Assembly: GCA_030526885.1 (NCBI GenBank)
Contig: JAUNBV010000096.1
Span: 1-7,427, forward strand
Length of the DNA stretch: 7,427 nucleotides
Direction of reading: 5' to 3'
Source of the DNA: Syntrophomonadaceae bacterium
Lineage (GTDB): Bacteria; Bacillota; Syntrophomonadia; Syntrophomonadales; Syntrophomonadaceae
Shown here: positions 7,424-7,427 of the stretch, piece after piece
Position numbering within the stretch: the stretch's first letter is position 1
Layout of the letters: the number at the start of each line of letters is the position of its first letter
The notes under the pieces: model-generated
Database searches by the model: none
What the model was told of the DNA's origin: nothing
What the model saw: the letters and a program-made list of their open reading frames with translations, nothing else
Program-made: the position numbers and the translations under genes

Positions 7424-7427
7424 TTAG

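Noticed and set aside
1..7427. Type VI secretion system or intact phage as the source
   Set aside because: No TssB/C, TssK or TssJLM genes are seen, and no phage head or lysis genes. The tube-LysM adaptor, composite spike, gp25 and very large baseplate J in this order fit eCIS better. A phage-derived tail cannot be fully excluded from five genes.

Overview
The window holds five genes, all on the + strand and closely spaced, from the middle of a contractile injection system (CIS) locus. The best match is an extracellular CIS (eCIS, the Afp/PVC/MAC-type phage-tail-like particles), not a complete phage or a type VI secretion system. The basis is gene order plus recognisable family motifs: a coiled-coil protein of unknown function (cut by the window start), a tube-like/LysM adaptor (Afp7-like), a spike combining gpD, gp5 OB and beta-helix regions (VgrG/Afp8-like), a gp25-type baseplate wedge protein (Afp9-like), and a very large baseplate J/gp6-type wedge protein (Afp11-like). 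A strong ribosome binding site in the last ten bases points to a further gene just outside the window.

Layout: 1-1218 is the Arg/Glu/Ala/Gln-rich partial gene; 1262-1939 the LysM adaptor; 2000-3898 the spike; 3928-4335 gp25; 4400-7417 baseplate J. The gaps are 29 to 64 bases. I see no terminator, no convincing internal promoter, and no RNA gene, mobile element or CRISPR array. All five genes are probably cotranscribed from a promoter upstream of the window. No stretch over 300 bases lacks a gene.

How they would work together: gp25 and the baseplate J protein build the wedges around the central spike. The spike carries the tip and sits at the front of the inner tube. The LysM adaptor joins the spike hub to the first tube ring. 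Sheath, tube, ATPase, tail fibres, cap and any toxin cargo are not in the window and would lie on either side.

Organism: purine-rich Shine-Dalgarno sites (AGGGGG, GGGAGGAG, GGGAGGT), GTG starts and moderate-to-high G+C by eye fit a Gram-positive, Clostridia-like bacterium, but this is weak. The lineage cannot be fixed from this sequence alone.

The points most worth a second look are the unidentified coiled-coil gene with its N-terminal 12-residue repeat and distinctive C-terminal helix, the absence of a PAAR tip gene between spike and gp25, and a three-fold repeated beta module inside the baseplate J protein.
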